Translations under genes and position numbers: made by a program | From: Candidatus Eremiobacterota bacterium | Lineage (GTDB): Bacteria > Vulcanimicrobiota > Vulcanimicrobiia > Vulcanimicrobiales > Vulcanimicrobiaceae | DNA: 64,000 nucleotides | Assembly (NCBI GenBank): GCA_019235885.1 | Contig: JAFAKB010000014.1 | Location: 35,211-99,210, forward strand | Reading direction: 5' to 3' | The notes under the pieces: model-generated | Seen by the model: only the letters and a program-made list of their open reading frames with translations | What the model was told of the DNA's origin: nothing | The model's database searches: none | In this document: positions 31,970 through 42,118 of the stretch, one piece after another | How positions within the stretch are numbered: position 1 is the first letter of the stretch | Layout: each line of letters starts with the position of its first letter

Positions 31970-32899
31970 CTATTTCTTTGTTCCTTTGCGTGAACGAGCC
32001 GGCTGGCGTTCGTATTGCGCGGCGAGAACGAGGTAGCTCACGAACGGCGCGATCACCGGGTTGCGGTCGCCCGCGCGCCAGACGGCTCGCAGCTCGACCG
32101 TCGGGCCGGGCGGGCGCAGCGGGCGAAAGACGATCCCCGGGACCGCGAGCTCAAGGCTGGCGTCGTGCATGAACGCGATCCCGATGCCGGCCGCGACGCA
32201 GATCAAGAGATTGTCGACGGAGTCGAGCGTCTGCACCACGTGCGGGATGAACCCGGCTCGCATCGCGGGGTCTCGCATGACGTCGTAATAGCCGTACGCC
32301 CGCAGCGACACCGTTTCGACGAACCGTTCTTCGGCGAGGTCGGAGACGTCGACGACGGCTTCGTTCGCGAGGCGGTGTTCGGTGGACATGACGACGACCA
32401 CCTGATCGATGCGCAGGCGTTCCGAGCACAGACGTTCGCCCAAGTTGACCGGGCCGCGCACGAGGGTGACGTCGATCGCGCCTCGGCGCAGCAGGTCGAG
32501 CGGGAAGCCGGTCATCGGGTCGGCCACGCTCACCGCGACACGCGGATGCGAGGCGCGCAGGAGCCGCAGCGCTTCCGGAATCAACCGGAAGCGGCCGACG
32601 CTGCGCGTCGCGACGCGCAAATGCCCGGTCGCGCCGCTCACCGCGTCGTGCATCGCGCGATCGGCGAGCGACGCCTGCGTCAACACGGCGCGCGCCTCGC
32701 GCGCCAGCACGTCGCCGATGCGCGTGAGCTCGATCTGGCGGTGCGCGCGGGAGAACAGCGGCGCCCCGAGCTCGCGCTCGAGCACGGCGATCCGGCGGCT
32801 GAGCGCCGGCTGCGTCATGCCGAGCGAGCGCGCCGCGCGACCGAAATTGCGGTGCGCAACGACCGCCATGAAGCGCTCCAGATCGCGCAGCTCGAACAT
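31970..32899 (-). CDS. LysR-family regulator
   Basis: 309 residues from ATG 32899 (FELRDLERFMAVVAHRNFGR). Classic N-terminal helix-turn-helix (AARSLGMTQPALSRRIAVLERELGAPLF) and a C-terminal effector domain (GHLRVATRSVGRFRLIPEALRLL, VAAGIGIAFMHDASLE). It ends in a basic tail. It is divergent from the oxalate/formate-type carrier gene with about 170 bp between, so it probably controls that gene in response to a small organic ligand. Confidence 0.92.
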   Translation of the reverse strand: MFELRDLERFMAVVAHRNFGRAARSLGMTQPALSRRIAVLERELGAPLFSRAHRQIELTRIGDVLAREARAVLTQASLADRAMHDAVSGATGHLRVATRSVGRFRLIPEALRLLRASHPRVAVSVADPMTGFPLDLLRRGAIDVTLVRGPVNLGERLCSERLRIDQVVVVMSTEHRLANEAVVDVSDLAEERFVETVSLRAYGYYDVMRDPAMRAGFIPHVVQTLDSVDNLLICVAAGIGIAFMHDASLELAVPGIVFRPLRPPGPTVELRAVWRAGDRNPVIAPFVSYLVLAAQYERQPARSRKGTKK

Positions 32900-33071
32900 G
32901 GCTCGATACGGTGCCTTTTGATGGTGGTACCTACCCGCCCAGGGGTATGGCTTCGTTCCGGCGTTCCCGGCGCCCGCCTGCCCCCGGCAGCGGTCCGGCA
33001 TGTTTCGGCGGCGGGTGTCTCAAAGGTCCTCCGTCGGCCTGCGTCCCCCATGGGTAAGGAGGAACCGAACG

Positions 33072-35105
33072 TTGTCGACCGCGATCTCGAACCCCGGCCG
33101 CACGCGCTGGGTGCAGCTCGTCCTCGGCATCATCGCGATGGTGATGATCGCCAACCTGCAATACGGCTGGACGCTGTTCGTCAGCCCGATCGAGGAGCAT
33201 TTTCACTGGTCGAGAGCCGCGATCCAAGTGACGTTCACGACGTTCGTGTTCGTCGAAACGTGGCTCGTCCCGGCGGAAGGCTACCTCATCGACCGGTTCG
33301 GCCCGAAGCTGATCACCGTCGCCGGCGGCGCGCTGGTCGCACTCTCGTGGGTGATGTTCTCATACGCCGGCTCGATCTGGACGTTCTACGCGGGCGCCGT
33401 GATCGGCGGGATCGGCGCCGGGATCGTGTACGGCACGACCGTCGGCCAGGCGCTCAAGTGGTTCCCCGACAAGCGCGGGCTCGCGGCGGGGTTCACCGCG
33501 GCGGGTTTCGGCGCTGGCTCGGCGCTGACGATCGTCCCGCTCGCGCAGATGATCGCCAACAGAGGCTACCAGGAGACGTTCTTCGTGTTCGGGCTGATCC
33601 AAGGGATCGTCGTGCTGATCATAGGGTTCTTCCTGCGCGCGCCGGCTCCGGGCGAGATCACGCTGACCGCGAGCTCGAAAGCGATCCACCAGACGACGCG
33701 CGACTTCACGCCCGGCGAGATACTGCGCACGCCGCTGTTCTGGATCATGTACGTCGCGATGCTGTGCGTGGCGGCCGGCGGCCTGATGGCGACCGCGCAG
33801 CTCGGCCCGATCGCGAAGGACTACATCGTCGACGAAGTTCCGGTCACGCTGCTGCTCATCACGCTGCCCGCGCTGCAGTGGGCGCTGGTGATGGACCGCG
33901 TCCTGAACGGGCTCGCCCGGCCGTTCTTCGGCTGGATATCCGACCGGATCGGCCGCGAGAACACGATGCTGATCGCGTTCTCGCTCCAAGGCGCGATCAT
34001 CTTGCTGATGATCCAGTCCGCGGCGAACCCGGTGCTGTTCGTGCTGATGTCGGGGCTGCTGTTCTTCACCTACGGTGAGGTGTTCAGCCTGTTCCCCTCG
34101 CTGAGCGCCGACACGTGGGGGCGCAAGTACGCCACCGCCAACTACGGTTTTCTCTACACCTCGAAAGGGACCGCCGCGGTGCTGGTCCCCTTCGCGAACG
34201 TGCTGAAGGAGCACACCGGGAGCTGGCTGCCGATCTTCCAAATTGCCGCCGCGCTGAACATCTTGGCCGCGCTGGTCTCGTTCTTCGTGATCAAGCCGCT
34301 GCGCGCGCGCAAGACCGCCCGCGAAGCGCTCGTTCCCGCGGCCGCCGCGACCGCCGCGCTGGCGATCGCGATCGGCGTCGTCGCCATTCCCCCGCCGGCG
34401 AGCGCGGCGGACACGATCAACGCCGAGGTCGCCTCGAGCGTCACCGCGCCGTTCGAGCAGTTCATCAAGATCTACGAGAAGAAACATCCGGGCTCGAAAG
34501 TCGTCGCGAAATACCTCGGCGGCCAGGTGATCCAAGCCGACGTCGAGGGCGATAACCCGATCGACGTCGTGATCGTCGGCAAGAACCAGACCGACAAGCT
34601 GACCGCGCACATCAACCCGCCGGTCGCGATCCTCACCAACCGCGAGGTGATCCTGGTGCCGAAGGGCAGCACCAAGGTCAAGAGCCTCAAGGATCTCGCC
34701 AACCCCGGCGTGCGCGTCGGGCTAGGCAACGCGGATTCGGCGGTCGGCACGCTCGCGCGCGGGGTGCTCAAGAAAGCCGCGCTCGATCCGGCGTACGGCG
34801 CAGATTTTCCGCAGAAAGTTCGCGCCAACACGACCTTTGAAGGAACGTCGGGCGTCGAGGTGGTCAACTCCGTCTCGACCGGCAAAGTCGACGCCGCGAT
34901 CGCGTTCGTCTCCGACGTCGATCCGAGCCGGTTCTCGGGCGTGAAGATCCCCGACAACCTGAACGTCGACTCCGTCTACTACGTCTTCGTCCCGAAGGGC
35001 AGCAAGAACGCCGCCGCGGGGAACGAGCTGATGAAGCTGGTGACCTCCAAGCAGGGCGAGGCGATCCTGCACTCCTACCGCTTCCTGCCCCCACCGAAAG
35101 GCTGA
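33072..35105 (+). CDS. OxlT-like MFS carrier fused to a ModA-like substrate-binding domain
   Basis: 677 residues from TTG 33072 (AAGGAGG about 9 bp before). Residues 1-425 are a 12-helix MFS carrier of the oxalate/formate antiporter type (RWVQLVLGIIAMVMIANLQYGWTLFV; GWISDRIGRENTML). A further hydrophobic segment (AAAATAALAIAIGVVAIPPPASA, about 435-458) is followed by a periplasmic-binding-protein fold resembling ModA (FEQFIKIYEKKHPGSKV, DVVIVGKNQTDKL, GVRVGLGNADSAVGTLARGVL, KQGEAILHSYRF). The extra helix would put the binding domain in the periplasm. The frame is continuous across the junction. Substrate possibly oxalate or another carboxylate; an MFS-binding protein fusion is unusual. Confidence 0.85.
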   Translation: MSTAISNPGRTRWVQLVLGIIAMVMIANLQYGWTLFVSPIEEHFHWSRAAIQVTFTTFVFVETWLVPAEGYLIDRFGPKLITVAGGALVALSWVMFSYAGSIWTFYAGAVIGGIGAGIVYGTTVGQALKWFPDKRGLAAGFTAAGFGAGSALTIVPLAQMIANRGYQETFFVFGLIQGIVVLIIGFFLRAPAPGEITLTASSKAIHQTTRDFTPGEILRTPLFWIMYVAMLCVAAGGLMATAQLGPIAKDYIVDEVPVTLLLITLPALQWALVMDRVLNGLARPFFGWISDRIGRENTMLIAFSLQGAIILLMIQSAANPVLFVLMSGLLFFTYGEVFSLFPSLSADTWGRKYATANYGFLYTSKGTAAVLVPFANVLKEHTGSWLPIFQIAAALNILAALVSFFVIKPLRARKTAREALVPAAAATAALAIAIGVVAIPPPASAADTINAEVASSVTAPFEQFIKIYEKKHPGSKVVAKYLGGQVIQADVEGDNPIDVVIVGKNQTDKLTAHINPPVAILTNREVILVPKGSTKVKSLKDLANPGVRVGLGNADSAVGTLARGVLKKAALDPAYGADFPQKVRANTTFEGTSGVEVVNSVSTGKVDAAIAFVSDVDPSRFSGVKIPDNLNVDSVYYVFVPKGSKNAAAGNELMKLVTSKQGEAILHSYRFLPPPKG

Positions 35106-35129
35106 CCCCGAGCGCGTCTGCCGATCGCG

Positions 35130-36083
35130 TCAGACCGTTGCGAGCGGGGTGACGGGTGACCCGACGTGGCCGCGCAAGCGGAGCGGCGGCGCGGTCAAGA
35201 AGAACCGCGTCCGCCCGCTGCGCTGCAGCCAGTCGGCGAGCTCGGTGAGATACCACATCTCGCCGAGGTTGATCCCGAGCTTGAAGAGGCAGAGCTCGTG
35301 CAGCGGCAAGTACGGCGTGCCGGGCGCGCCGGGCTTCGGCGGATAATACTCCACCGCCACGTTGTCCGCGACGATGGCGGCAATCCCGCTCGACGCGATC
35401 CACTCGTGCAGCGCAGGATCGCGGCCGTCGAGTCCGGCGCCCGAACTGTGGACGATCTCTTTGTCGGGCGAGCCCTGCATGTCGAGCAGCAGCTGCGCCC
35501 AGCCGGTGCGCAGCGCGAGGACGTCGCCCGGCTCGACGACGACGTTCTGCTCGCGCATGATCTCCTCCAGCATCGCACGGCCGACGGCGACCTTCGCGTT
35601 CCCGCAGGTGCGGTGCAGGTCGACCAGCACGCCGCGGCCTTGCAGTCCGGCGGTCGCCATCGCGTCGACGTCGGGACCGGGATAATGACCGTTGTAGTAG
35701 ACGACTTCTTCTTCGCCGTCGCCGTTGGCGTCGAAGTGCGAGCCGACGTGGCCGAACGCGTCCCACTGCGTGGAATACTGCGTCCACAACGTGACGAGGT
35801 CGTCGTTCACGACGCCGGTCGCGCCCTCACGCTGCCGCGAGAACGGGTAGTCGTGGGCCAGAAAACCGCTGCGGTCGACGACTTTGCGCTGCGGCGGGTG
35901 GCGAAACGGAAAGATCACGTTCCCGCCCGGATAGTCCAGCGGCAAGCTCAGGCAAAACCGGCGCCCGGTCCGAATCTCCGCCGCCGCGCGCACGACGCGC
36001 TCCGGCGTGAGCTCGTTGAGCCGCCCGACGCGGTCCTCGGCTCCGTAGTCGCCCCAGTTCGAGCCCGGCGGCCGCTGCTTCAT
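35130..36083 (-). CDS. Cyclase-family (kynurenine formamidase-like) metal-dependent hydrolase
   Basis: 317 residues from ATG 36083 (KQRPPGSNWGDYGAEDRVG). The family metal motif HxGTHxD appears as WDAFGHVGSHFDANGD with serine for threonine. A second block (VLALRTGWAQLLLDMQG) and a late His-Glu segment (PLHELCLFKLGINLGE) complete the site. Family members hydrolyse amides or lactones (formylkynurenine, cyclic ketones); the longer type with GADxVGxLNxLTPE is common in aromatic degradation clusters. It is convergent with the carrier gene; the substrate is unknown. Confidence 0.85.
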   Translation of the reverse strand: MKQRPPGSNWGDYGAEDRVGRLNELTPERVVRAAAEIRTGRRFCLSLPLDYPGGNVIFPFRHPPQRKVVDRSGFLAHDYPFSRQREGATGVVNDDLVTLWTQYSTQWDAFGHVGSHFDANGDGEEEVVYYNGHYPGPDVDAMATAGLQGRGVLVDLHRTCGNAKVAVGRAMLEEIMREQNVVVEPGDVLALRTGWAQLLLDMQGSPDKEIVHSSGAGLDGRDPALHEWIASSGIAAIVADNVAVEYYPPKPGAPGTPYLPLHELCLFKLGINLGEMWYLTELADWLQRSGRTRFFLTAPPLRLRGHVGSPVTPLATV

Positions 36084-36120
36084 CAAGCTGGGTAACGTAC
36101 GTGCACGGAGGTTCCCTGCC

Positions 36121-36339
36121 GTGAGTCTTGGGCGCTCGTTGTTGGTCTTCGGTTTGGTGCTGGCAGTCGTCGGAATTCTGCTCGAGCTTGCGCCGGCGCT
36201 GCGGCTCGGGCGGCTCCCCGGCGACGTCTCGTTCGGCGGGGCGAACTGGCGCGTCTTCGTTCCGCTCGGGACGAGCCTGCTGCTCAGCATCGTGCTGACG
36301 CTCGTCTTCGCGGTGGTCGGCGCGCTGGCTAGAAGGTGA
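36121..36339 (+). CDS. DUF2905 small membrane protein
   Basis: 72 residues from GTG 36121. Two membrane helices (LLVFGLVLAVVGILLEL and LGTSLLLSIVLTLVFAVVGAL) separated by the diagnostic GRLPGDVSFGG-NWRVFVPLG segment of DUF2905. Function of the family is unknown. The next gene begins 42 bp later on the same strand. Confidence 0.85.
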   Translation: MSLGRSLLVFGLVLAVVGILLELAPALRLGRLPGDVSFGGANWRVFVPLGTSLLLSIVLTLVFAVVGALARR

Positions 36340-36381
36340 GCGGGCAAGGAGCGGGGATTCTCAGCGCGGGGGACTTAACGT

Positions 36382-36930
36382 ATGAAGTGGACTTTCGAGC
36401 CCGGCCACAGCGCGGCGGAGTTTCGCGCGCGCCACATGATGGTCACCTGGGTGCGCGGCTCGTTCAAGAACGTCCACGGCGAGCTGGACTTCGATCCCGA
36501 GCACCCGGAGCAGCTTTGGGTCGAGGCAGTCATCGACGCGCGAACGTGCTGGACCGGCGAACCCACCCGCGACGCGCACCTGAAGAGCGAAGACTTTCTC
36601 CACTGCGAGCACTACCCGGAGATTCGGTTTCGCAGCACCGCCGTCACGGTGATCGGGCCCGCGGACTACGAGATCGCGGGTGATCTGACGATCAGGGGCG
36701 TCACCAAGCCGGTCACGCTCGCGGTGCGGTTCAACGGCACGGCACAGACGCCGTGGTGGGAAGACGGCGTCGACAAAGGACCGAAGCAGCGCGCCGGCTT
36801 CGTCGGGCGCACGTCCGTCGACCGCTATGACTTCGGCGTGAGCTGGAACGACTCACTACCGGACGGCGGCGTCGTCGTCAGCCGCCAGATCGAGATCGTC
36901 GTCGACGTCGAGGGAATCCTCGTCGGCTGA
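36382..36930 (+). CDS. YceI-family protein without signal peptide
   Basis: 182 residues. Starts directly with the fold (KWTFEPGHSAAEFRARHMMVTWVRGSF) and has the usual YceI blocks (HLKSEDFLHCEHYPEIRF, GDLTIRGVTKPVTLAVRFNG, DRYDFGVSWNDSLPDGG). Unlike the YceI protein at 21479 it has no signal peptide, so it is cytoplasmic. It likely binds a polyprenyl or other amphipathic lipid. Confidence 0.9.
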   Translation: MKWTFEPGHSAAEFRARHMMVTWVRGSFKNVHGELDFDPEHPEQLWVEAVIDARTCWTGEPTRDAHLKSEDFLHCEHYPEIRFRSTAVTVIGPADYEIAGDLTIRGVTKPVTLAVRFNGTAQTPWWEDGVDKGPKQRAGFVGRTSVDRYDFGVSWNDSLPDGGVVVSRQIEIVVDVEGILVG

Positions 36931-37005
36931 CGACGCTCGGCGAGGAACTGCGCGAGATGGGCGAGATTCCGCTGCCGTTCAAGCGCTCGCGCGGTGCCTC
37001 GCCGG

Positions 37006-37896
<891 letters not shown>

Positions 37897-37987
37897 TGAC
37901 GGCCAGAACCCGCCCCGGCCGGCAAAAGCCGCACGCCCGGCTCGCCGGCATGAAGGGCTTGCGGCGCTCGCAAGCGGAGACGGGAAG

Positions 37988-38578
37988 ATGCACGACGTCG
38001 CGTCGCCGCTCACGGCGTGGTCGAACTTCTACGTGATCACCGGTTCGTCGGCGGGCGCGCTGACCGGGCTGATGTTCGTCGTCATCACGCTGGTGGCGGC
38101 GCAGCGCACGCAGCAGCGCGGCGAAGGCCTCGGGACGTTCAGCACGCCGACCGTCGTGCACTTCTGCACAGCACTGTTCGTCTCGGCGATGATCAGCGCG
38201 CCGTGGCCGGCGCTCGTCCCGCTCGCGGTCGTGCTCGGGATCGCGGGGCTCTACGGCATTGTCTACTGCGCGCTCGTCACACACCGCACGCGCCGGTTGA
38301 GCGTCTATCGCGCCGATCCCGAAGACTGGACCTGGTATTCGATCCTGCCGCTCGTTTCGTACATCGTGATCGCGGTCGGTGCGCTGCGGCTCGTCGCCGC
38401 GCCGTACGAGGCGCTCTACGAGTTCGCCGCAGCCACGCTGCTGCTGATCTTCATCGGGATCCACAACTCGTGGGACGTCGTCACCTACCTCACCGTCTTG
38501 CAGTACGAGGACGACGACGAAGCCGCCACGGCAAACGCGAACGCGAGCCCGAACCCGAAGTCGAGTCCCAGCGAGTAA
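37988..38578 (+). CDS. Membrane protein of unknown function, five to six helices
   Basis: 196 residues with hydrophobic segments YVITGSSAGALTGLMFVVITLVAA, FCTALFVSAMISAPWPALVPLAVVLGIAGLYGIVYCAL, SILPLVSYIVIAVGALRLVA and FAAATLLLIFIGIHNSWDVV. The C-terminus is acidic then Asn/Pro/Ser-rich (EDDDEAATANANASPNPKSS) and probably disordered. No family with known function recognised. Confidence 0.75.
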   Translation: MHDVASPLTAWSNFYVITGSSAGALTGLMFVVITLVAAQRTQQRGEGLGTFSTPTVVHFCTALFVSAMISAPWPALVPLAVVLGIAGLYGIVYCALVTHRTRRLSVYRADPEDWTWYSILPLVSYIVIAVGALRLVAAPYEALYEFAAATLLLIFIGIHNSWDVVTYLTVLQYEDDDEAATANANASPNPKSSPSE

Positions 38579-38723
38579 GCAGCGCGACGAGCTCGTTGTG
38601 ACCGCTGCCGTAGACGACCGGGCCACTACGGCTGAGCTGGCGTGTATTCATTGAGGTTCGCACGTTATCGTCAGTTGCCGCGGTAGGCAAGGCCCCACCG
38701 GTGCGGCGTCGTAAGAGCCGGTC

Positions 38724-39107
38724 ATGCTGGCGAACGAGGACGCGATCGCGACGATCGCGGTCAGAGATCTGGAGAGAGGCCGGGAATTCTACGGTAACGC
38801 GCTCGGCCTCCGGGAGCTCACCGAACCGGAAAATCCCGACGTGATCATATACGAGAGCGGAAAGTCCAAGATTCAGGTCTACCGCTCGCTGTATGCCGGC
38901 ACGAACAAGGCGACGGTCGCCACGTGGGCGGTCGACGACGTCGACGCGATCGTACAAGCGTTGCGCGCGAAGGGCGTGGTCTTCGAGCACTACGACTTGC
39001 CGCAGCTGTCATTACGAGGTGACGTGCACGTTGCGGAAAACGGGTTCCGGGTCGCCTGGTTCAAAGACCCCGACGGCAACGTTCTCAGCATCGTGAGCGC
39101 GCGCTAA
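38724..39107 (+). CDS. VOC-superfamily (glyoxalase-like) protein
   Basis: 127 residues: DAIATIAVRDLERGREFYGNALGLREL at the N-terminus, a metal-site-type glutamate in EHYDLPQL, and WFKDPDGNVLSIVSAR at the C-terminus, the two beta-alpha-beta-beta-beta modules of the VOC fold. Could be an isomerase, dioxygenase or resistance protein; no substrate cue. Confidence 0.88.
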   Translation: MLANEDAIATIAVRDLERGREFYGNALGLRELTEPENPDVIIYESGKSKIQVYRSLYAGTNKATVATWAVDDVDAIVQALRAKGVVFEHYDLPQLSLRGDVHVAENGFRVAWFKDPDGNVLSIVSAR

Positions 39108-39160
39108 GTGAGCAGCGAAGTCGGCGCCGTTGCATACAGAGCGATGGGATAGGTACATCG

Positions 39161-39829
39161 GTGAGTAGGCTGAGAGGTGCCGTCGCGTTTTGCGTCTCGT
39201 TGATCTTCTGCACGCTCGGCGTCTCGCTGCCGCGCGACGTCGTTCAGGCTGGCGAGGACACAACTGCCGAGGCCGACGTGTTGATCCAAGCGGGACATGA
39301 AGGCCGGCCGGACTGCGACCGCGAGCCGGCGACGCTGTGCCGGAACACGGGCGCGGCCGGCGAGATCGAGTGGACGCCGGTCGTTGCGGACGAGGCGACG
39401 CGCATTCTGAGAGCGGCCGGCGTCACGGTGATCCGCCGCCCCGCCTTCCTCAGCGGCCAGTATGACGTGAAGGACGCGATCTTTCTGCACTTCGACGGGA
39501 ACGCGAATCCGTGCACGACCGGCGCGTCGGTGGGGTACCCGCAGCTCGCCCGTTCGGCCGAGGCGGCCGCCGAATGGAAGTCCTTGTGGAGGACGTTCTT
39601 TCCGTTCCGTTTCGAGCCGGACAACTTCACCTCGAACCTGTCCGGTTACTACGGTTTCAGGCACGTGCGCTCGGTGAGCGATGCCGCAATCGTGATCGAG
39701 GGCGGCGAGATGTCCTGTCCGGCACAGCACGCCTGGTTGAAGGATCACTTGAAGTTCGAAGGCGCGCTGATCGCGCACTTCCTCAGCAAGCGCCTCGGAA
39801 AGGGCGACGTCCCGCTTCCTAAAGAGTAA
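39161..39829 (+). CDS. Secreted protein with N-acetylmuramoyl-L-alanine amidase (Amidase_3)-like core
   Basis: 222 residues from GTG 39161. Signal peptide GAVAFCVSLIFCTLGVSL. The mature part has the order of zinc-amidase motifs: VLIQAGHEGRPDC (His), GEIEWTPVVADEATRIL (Glu), AIFLHFDGNANPC (His) and VIEGGEMSCPAQHAWLK (catalytic-type Glu). Four cysteines in pairs suggest disulphides. It lacks a peptidoglycan-binding domain. The fold match is by motif order only, so treat the activity as probable. It converges with, and overlaps by 11 bp, the GNAT gene. Confidence 0.65.
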   Translation: MSRLRGAVAFCVSLIFCTLGVSLPRDVVQAGEDTTAEADVLIQAGHEGRPDCDREPATLCRNTGAAGEIEWTPVVADEATRILRAAGVTVIRRPAFLSGQYDVKDAIFLHFDGNANPCTTGASVGYPQLARSAEAAAEWKSLWRTFFPFRFEPDNFTSNLSGYYGFRHVRSVSDAAIVIEGGEMSCPAQHAWLKDHLKFEGALIAHFLSKRLGKGDVPLPKE

Positions 39830-40298
39830 GCACCATCTGCTGTTCGACGAGACCGAGTTCGTTCGGGCAGCGGGCGCCGGTGTCGACGAATCCGAGCCGG
39901 CGGTACACGCTTCGGGCGCGCGCGTTGTCTTCGACGACGTTGAGGAAGAGCTTGGTAGCGCGCCGTTCGCGCGACCAGCGAACGACTGCACCGACCAGCG
40001 CGTCGGCGACGCCGCGCCCGCGCGCGAACGGGGCGACCCACATCGAGATCAGCTCGGTCGTGCCGTCCTCCTCGCCCGGAAGACCGCTCGCGATCCCCGC
40101 CGGTCGATGGTCGAGATATGCGACGACGTTGAACGGCACGGTACTCAGGCGAGCCCGCCAGCGCGCCTCGGCGTCGCGCTCGCCCGACCAATCCGCCAGC
40201 GTCGCACCGAACGCGTACGGCGCTTTCGCGAGCGCGTCCAGCCGCAACCGGCGGAACAGCCGCCAATCGTCGGCGCCGATCTCCCGAACCTCGACCAT
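39819..40298 (-). CDS. GNAT-family acetyltransferase
   Basis: 159 residues from ATG 40298. Typical start (VEVREIGADDWRLFRRLRLDAL), acetyl-CoA P-loop ISMWVAPFARGRGVADALV and C-terminal LNVVEDNARARSVYRRLGFVDTG. The acceptor is unknown; the family includes protein, amino-acid and antibiotic N-acetyltransferases. Confidence 0.9.
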   Translation of the reverse strand: MVEVREIGADDWRLFRRLRLDALAKAPYAFGATLADWSGERDAEARWRARLSTVPFNVVAYLDHRPAGIASGLPGEEDGTTELISMWVAPFARGRGVADALVGAVVRWSRERRATKLFLNVVEDNARARSVYRRLGFVDTGARCPNELGLVEQQMVLTL

Positions 40299-40408
40299 AC
40301 GGCGAGATTTACTTCGTCGATCCTCCCTGCTCCTCAGAGATCGCGAGCGGCGCGCGCCCGCGGAGATCGCCGAACGGCGGCGAAGATGCGTCCCTCGGAG
40401 AGAACTTG

Positions 40409-40726
40409 ATGCCGTACTTCCTCGTCGTTCGAGAGTGCAGCTCCGCATGGAACTGGTCCGTTCCGATGCGCCGCCAAGCCGAGTGGGACGCGCACGCCGC
40501 CTTTATGGATGCGCTCGTCGAACAGCGCGTCATCGTTGCCGGTGGCCCGCTCGGGGCCGAAGACGAAGCCCCGCGCATCATGCACGTCGTGAGCGCGCCC
40601 GACGCCGAGGCGGCCGAGGCGCGCATGGCCGAAGATCCGTGGACGCCGATGCAGCTCTTGAAGACCTATTCCATCGAGCCGTGGACGGTCCTGCTCGGCG
40701 GATTTCACAACCGCGAAGCGTCGTAG
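40409..40726 (+). CDS. YciI-like protein
   Basis: 105 residues from ATG 40409 (GGAGAG 6 bp upstream). PYFLVVRECSSAWN, HAAFMDALVEQRVIVAGGPL and EARMAEDPWTPMQLLKTYSIEPWTVLLG fit the YciI ferredoxin-like fold with its His-Asp pair. Family function is loosely defined. Confidence 0.82.
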   Translation: MPYFLVVRECSSAWNWSVPMRRQAEWDAHAAFMDALVEQRVIVAGGPLGAEDEAPRIMHVVSAPDAEAAEARMAEDPWTPMQLLKTYSIEPWTVLLGGFHNREAS

Positions 40727-40840
40727 GCCTCTGTCCGAGCTGTGCTCGACACACGCGTCAGCTGCCCGTACCCAACGGGGCCTTCGCTATTCAAGAAATG
40801 ACGCACTCCTTTCACGTCGGTGGCCAGAGGCGGCAGGACG

Positions 40841-41224
40841 CTACACAGCAACGAGTCGGCTTGAATCCGCAGTAATCTTCGTCAACTCCTCTATTTTTTC
40901 CGGCGGCCATGTTTCCGGGGCCGTAAGCCTCAGATTATGAGGGAGTTCACCAATAAAACTCTGTGCCACCGCTTCTTCCGTCTTTTGCTCCACTTCATTA
41001 AGCGCGGCCTTGAGCTGGCGCAGGAAAAACGCTCGCAGCTCCTGCAACATAGCGCGCAATACCTCGCTGTCGGTAGAGTCCAAGGCTTTCACTATGCCGT
41101 CTACGTTCGGATACCAGCCAAAGGTCCAATGGGTATCATCGGTCTTGCCAAACAAAATAGAACCGAGATGCACGCACTCAGCTTTTCGCGCATCAGGATA
41201 AAGAGACGCATTCGAAAAAAGCAT
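40841..41224 (-). CDS. DUF3037-like partner of a HipA-like kinase
   Basis: 127 residues, ATG 1 bp after the stop of the kinase gene. Start SLYPDARKAECVHLGSILFGKTDD resembles DUF3037 (xYxPxxxRxExVxVGxILF). A helical middle (VLRAMLQELRAFFLRQLKAALNEVEQKTEE) follows. DUF3037 genes commonly sit beside HipA-like kinase genes, which supports the call. Codon use and base composition are less GC-rich than the surroundings. The function of the pair is unproven; toxin-antitoxin-like or regulatory roles are possible. Confidence 0.55.
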   Translation of the reverse strand: MLFSNASLYPDARKAECVHLGSILFGKTDDTHWTFGWYPNVDGIVKALDSTDSEVLRAMLQELRAFFLRQLKAALNEVEQKTEEAVAQSFIGELPHNLRLTAPETWPPEKIEELTKITADSSRLVAV

Positions 41225-41225
41225 C

Positions 41226-42068
41226 TTACTGATCCACCTTCGGAAATTCCACCCGCTCGCGCCAATCGTTAACTAAGTCGCGGATCGCCGATCGCCGATT
41301 TTTAAGGAACTGCGCCATTTCTCGCTTAAGATCTAGCGTCACAAACGGTTCTCCAACAAGATCGAAAAGCGCATCTATTGCTGTATCGCCTAGGCCCATC
41401 GCTCTGTCCACCACGTTGTCGATGATACGTGGGCTACGCTTTGCCGCCTCAATCAATGCTCCGCGATAGCCTTCCCGGTATTTAGTGAGCGGGTCATTCA
41501 ATCGTTCGAAGCTTTGCCAATAATCGACGGAGAACCATTCCTCGCGATCTGTTGCATAAAGATGATTTCTCTTGTTGAACCGATCTCGCGCCGCAACCAG
41601 TATATCAAGCACGACTATACCGGAATAAACGTCAAGCGCTTTAGTGGCGGTCGCGCGAATAGGCACGCCGGTCGGATCGTCCATCACCTGTCCCCACGTC
41701 AAGACGACTTTGGACGGCACAACGGACAAAGCTGCCGGACCTTCCGGCCTATTGAGCAACTCCACCGCCGGAACGCGAAGGCCTAGAAAAGCTGCAAGTC
41801 TCGCGGCAAGAAACTCACGAAAGGGCTCGACCAGGCCATGCGATTCAAAACCTGGCTTTAGTACCGCCGAGCGTTCATTCGTGCCGTCGATGTAGAACCT
41901 TCCCCGACATGACCCGCCGGCTTCCTTCCCGGTATCTCGCCACACGGCCGTAGTGAGGGCTGGCCTCGCGAGTAAAACGCCGAGGGCTGACTCTTTCCAA
42001 CTCAGGACGCCTTCTTCCGCGCCGAGTCCCAGCGCAGGCGGCTTTGGTTCTAAGTCGTCGGGTTGCAT
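41226..42068 (-). CDS. HipA-like (HipA_2) kinase
   Basis: 280 residues from ATG 42068. Features of the kinase fold: nucleotide-region lysine in RSAVLKPGF, PFREFLAARLAAFLGLRVPAVELL, then the catalytic/metal segment VLDILVAARDRFNKRNHLYATDREEWFSVDYWQSF, equivalent to xFDxLxxNxDRxxxNxL and DxxxxF in HipA_2. Like its partner it is compositionally lower in GC than its neighbours, suggesting acquisition. An inverted repeat ATAGGAT/ATCCTAT lies about 50 bp upstream (42119-42150). Confidence 0.65.
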   Translation of the reverse strand: MQPDDLEPKPPALGLGAEEGVLSWKESALGVLLARPALTTAVWRDTGKEAGGSCRGRFYIDGTNERSAVLKPGFESHGLVEPFREFLAARLAAFLGLRVPAVELLNRPEGPAALSVVPSKVVLTWGQVMDDPTGVPIRATATKALDVYSGIVVLDILVAARDRFNKRNHLYATDREEWFSVDYWQSFERLNDPLTKYREGYRGALIEAAKRSPRIIDNVVDRAMGLGDTAIDALFDLVGEPFVTLDLKREMAQFLKNRRSAIRDLVNDWRERVEFPKVDQ

Positions 42069-42118
42069 AGGACGAACGACAGGAGTGCCTCGGGCGAGGG
42101 GTAGGGACTGCTCAAGTG

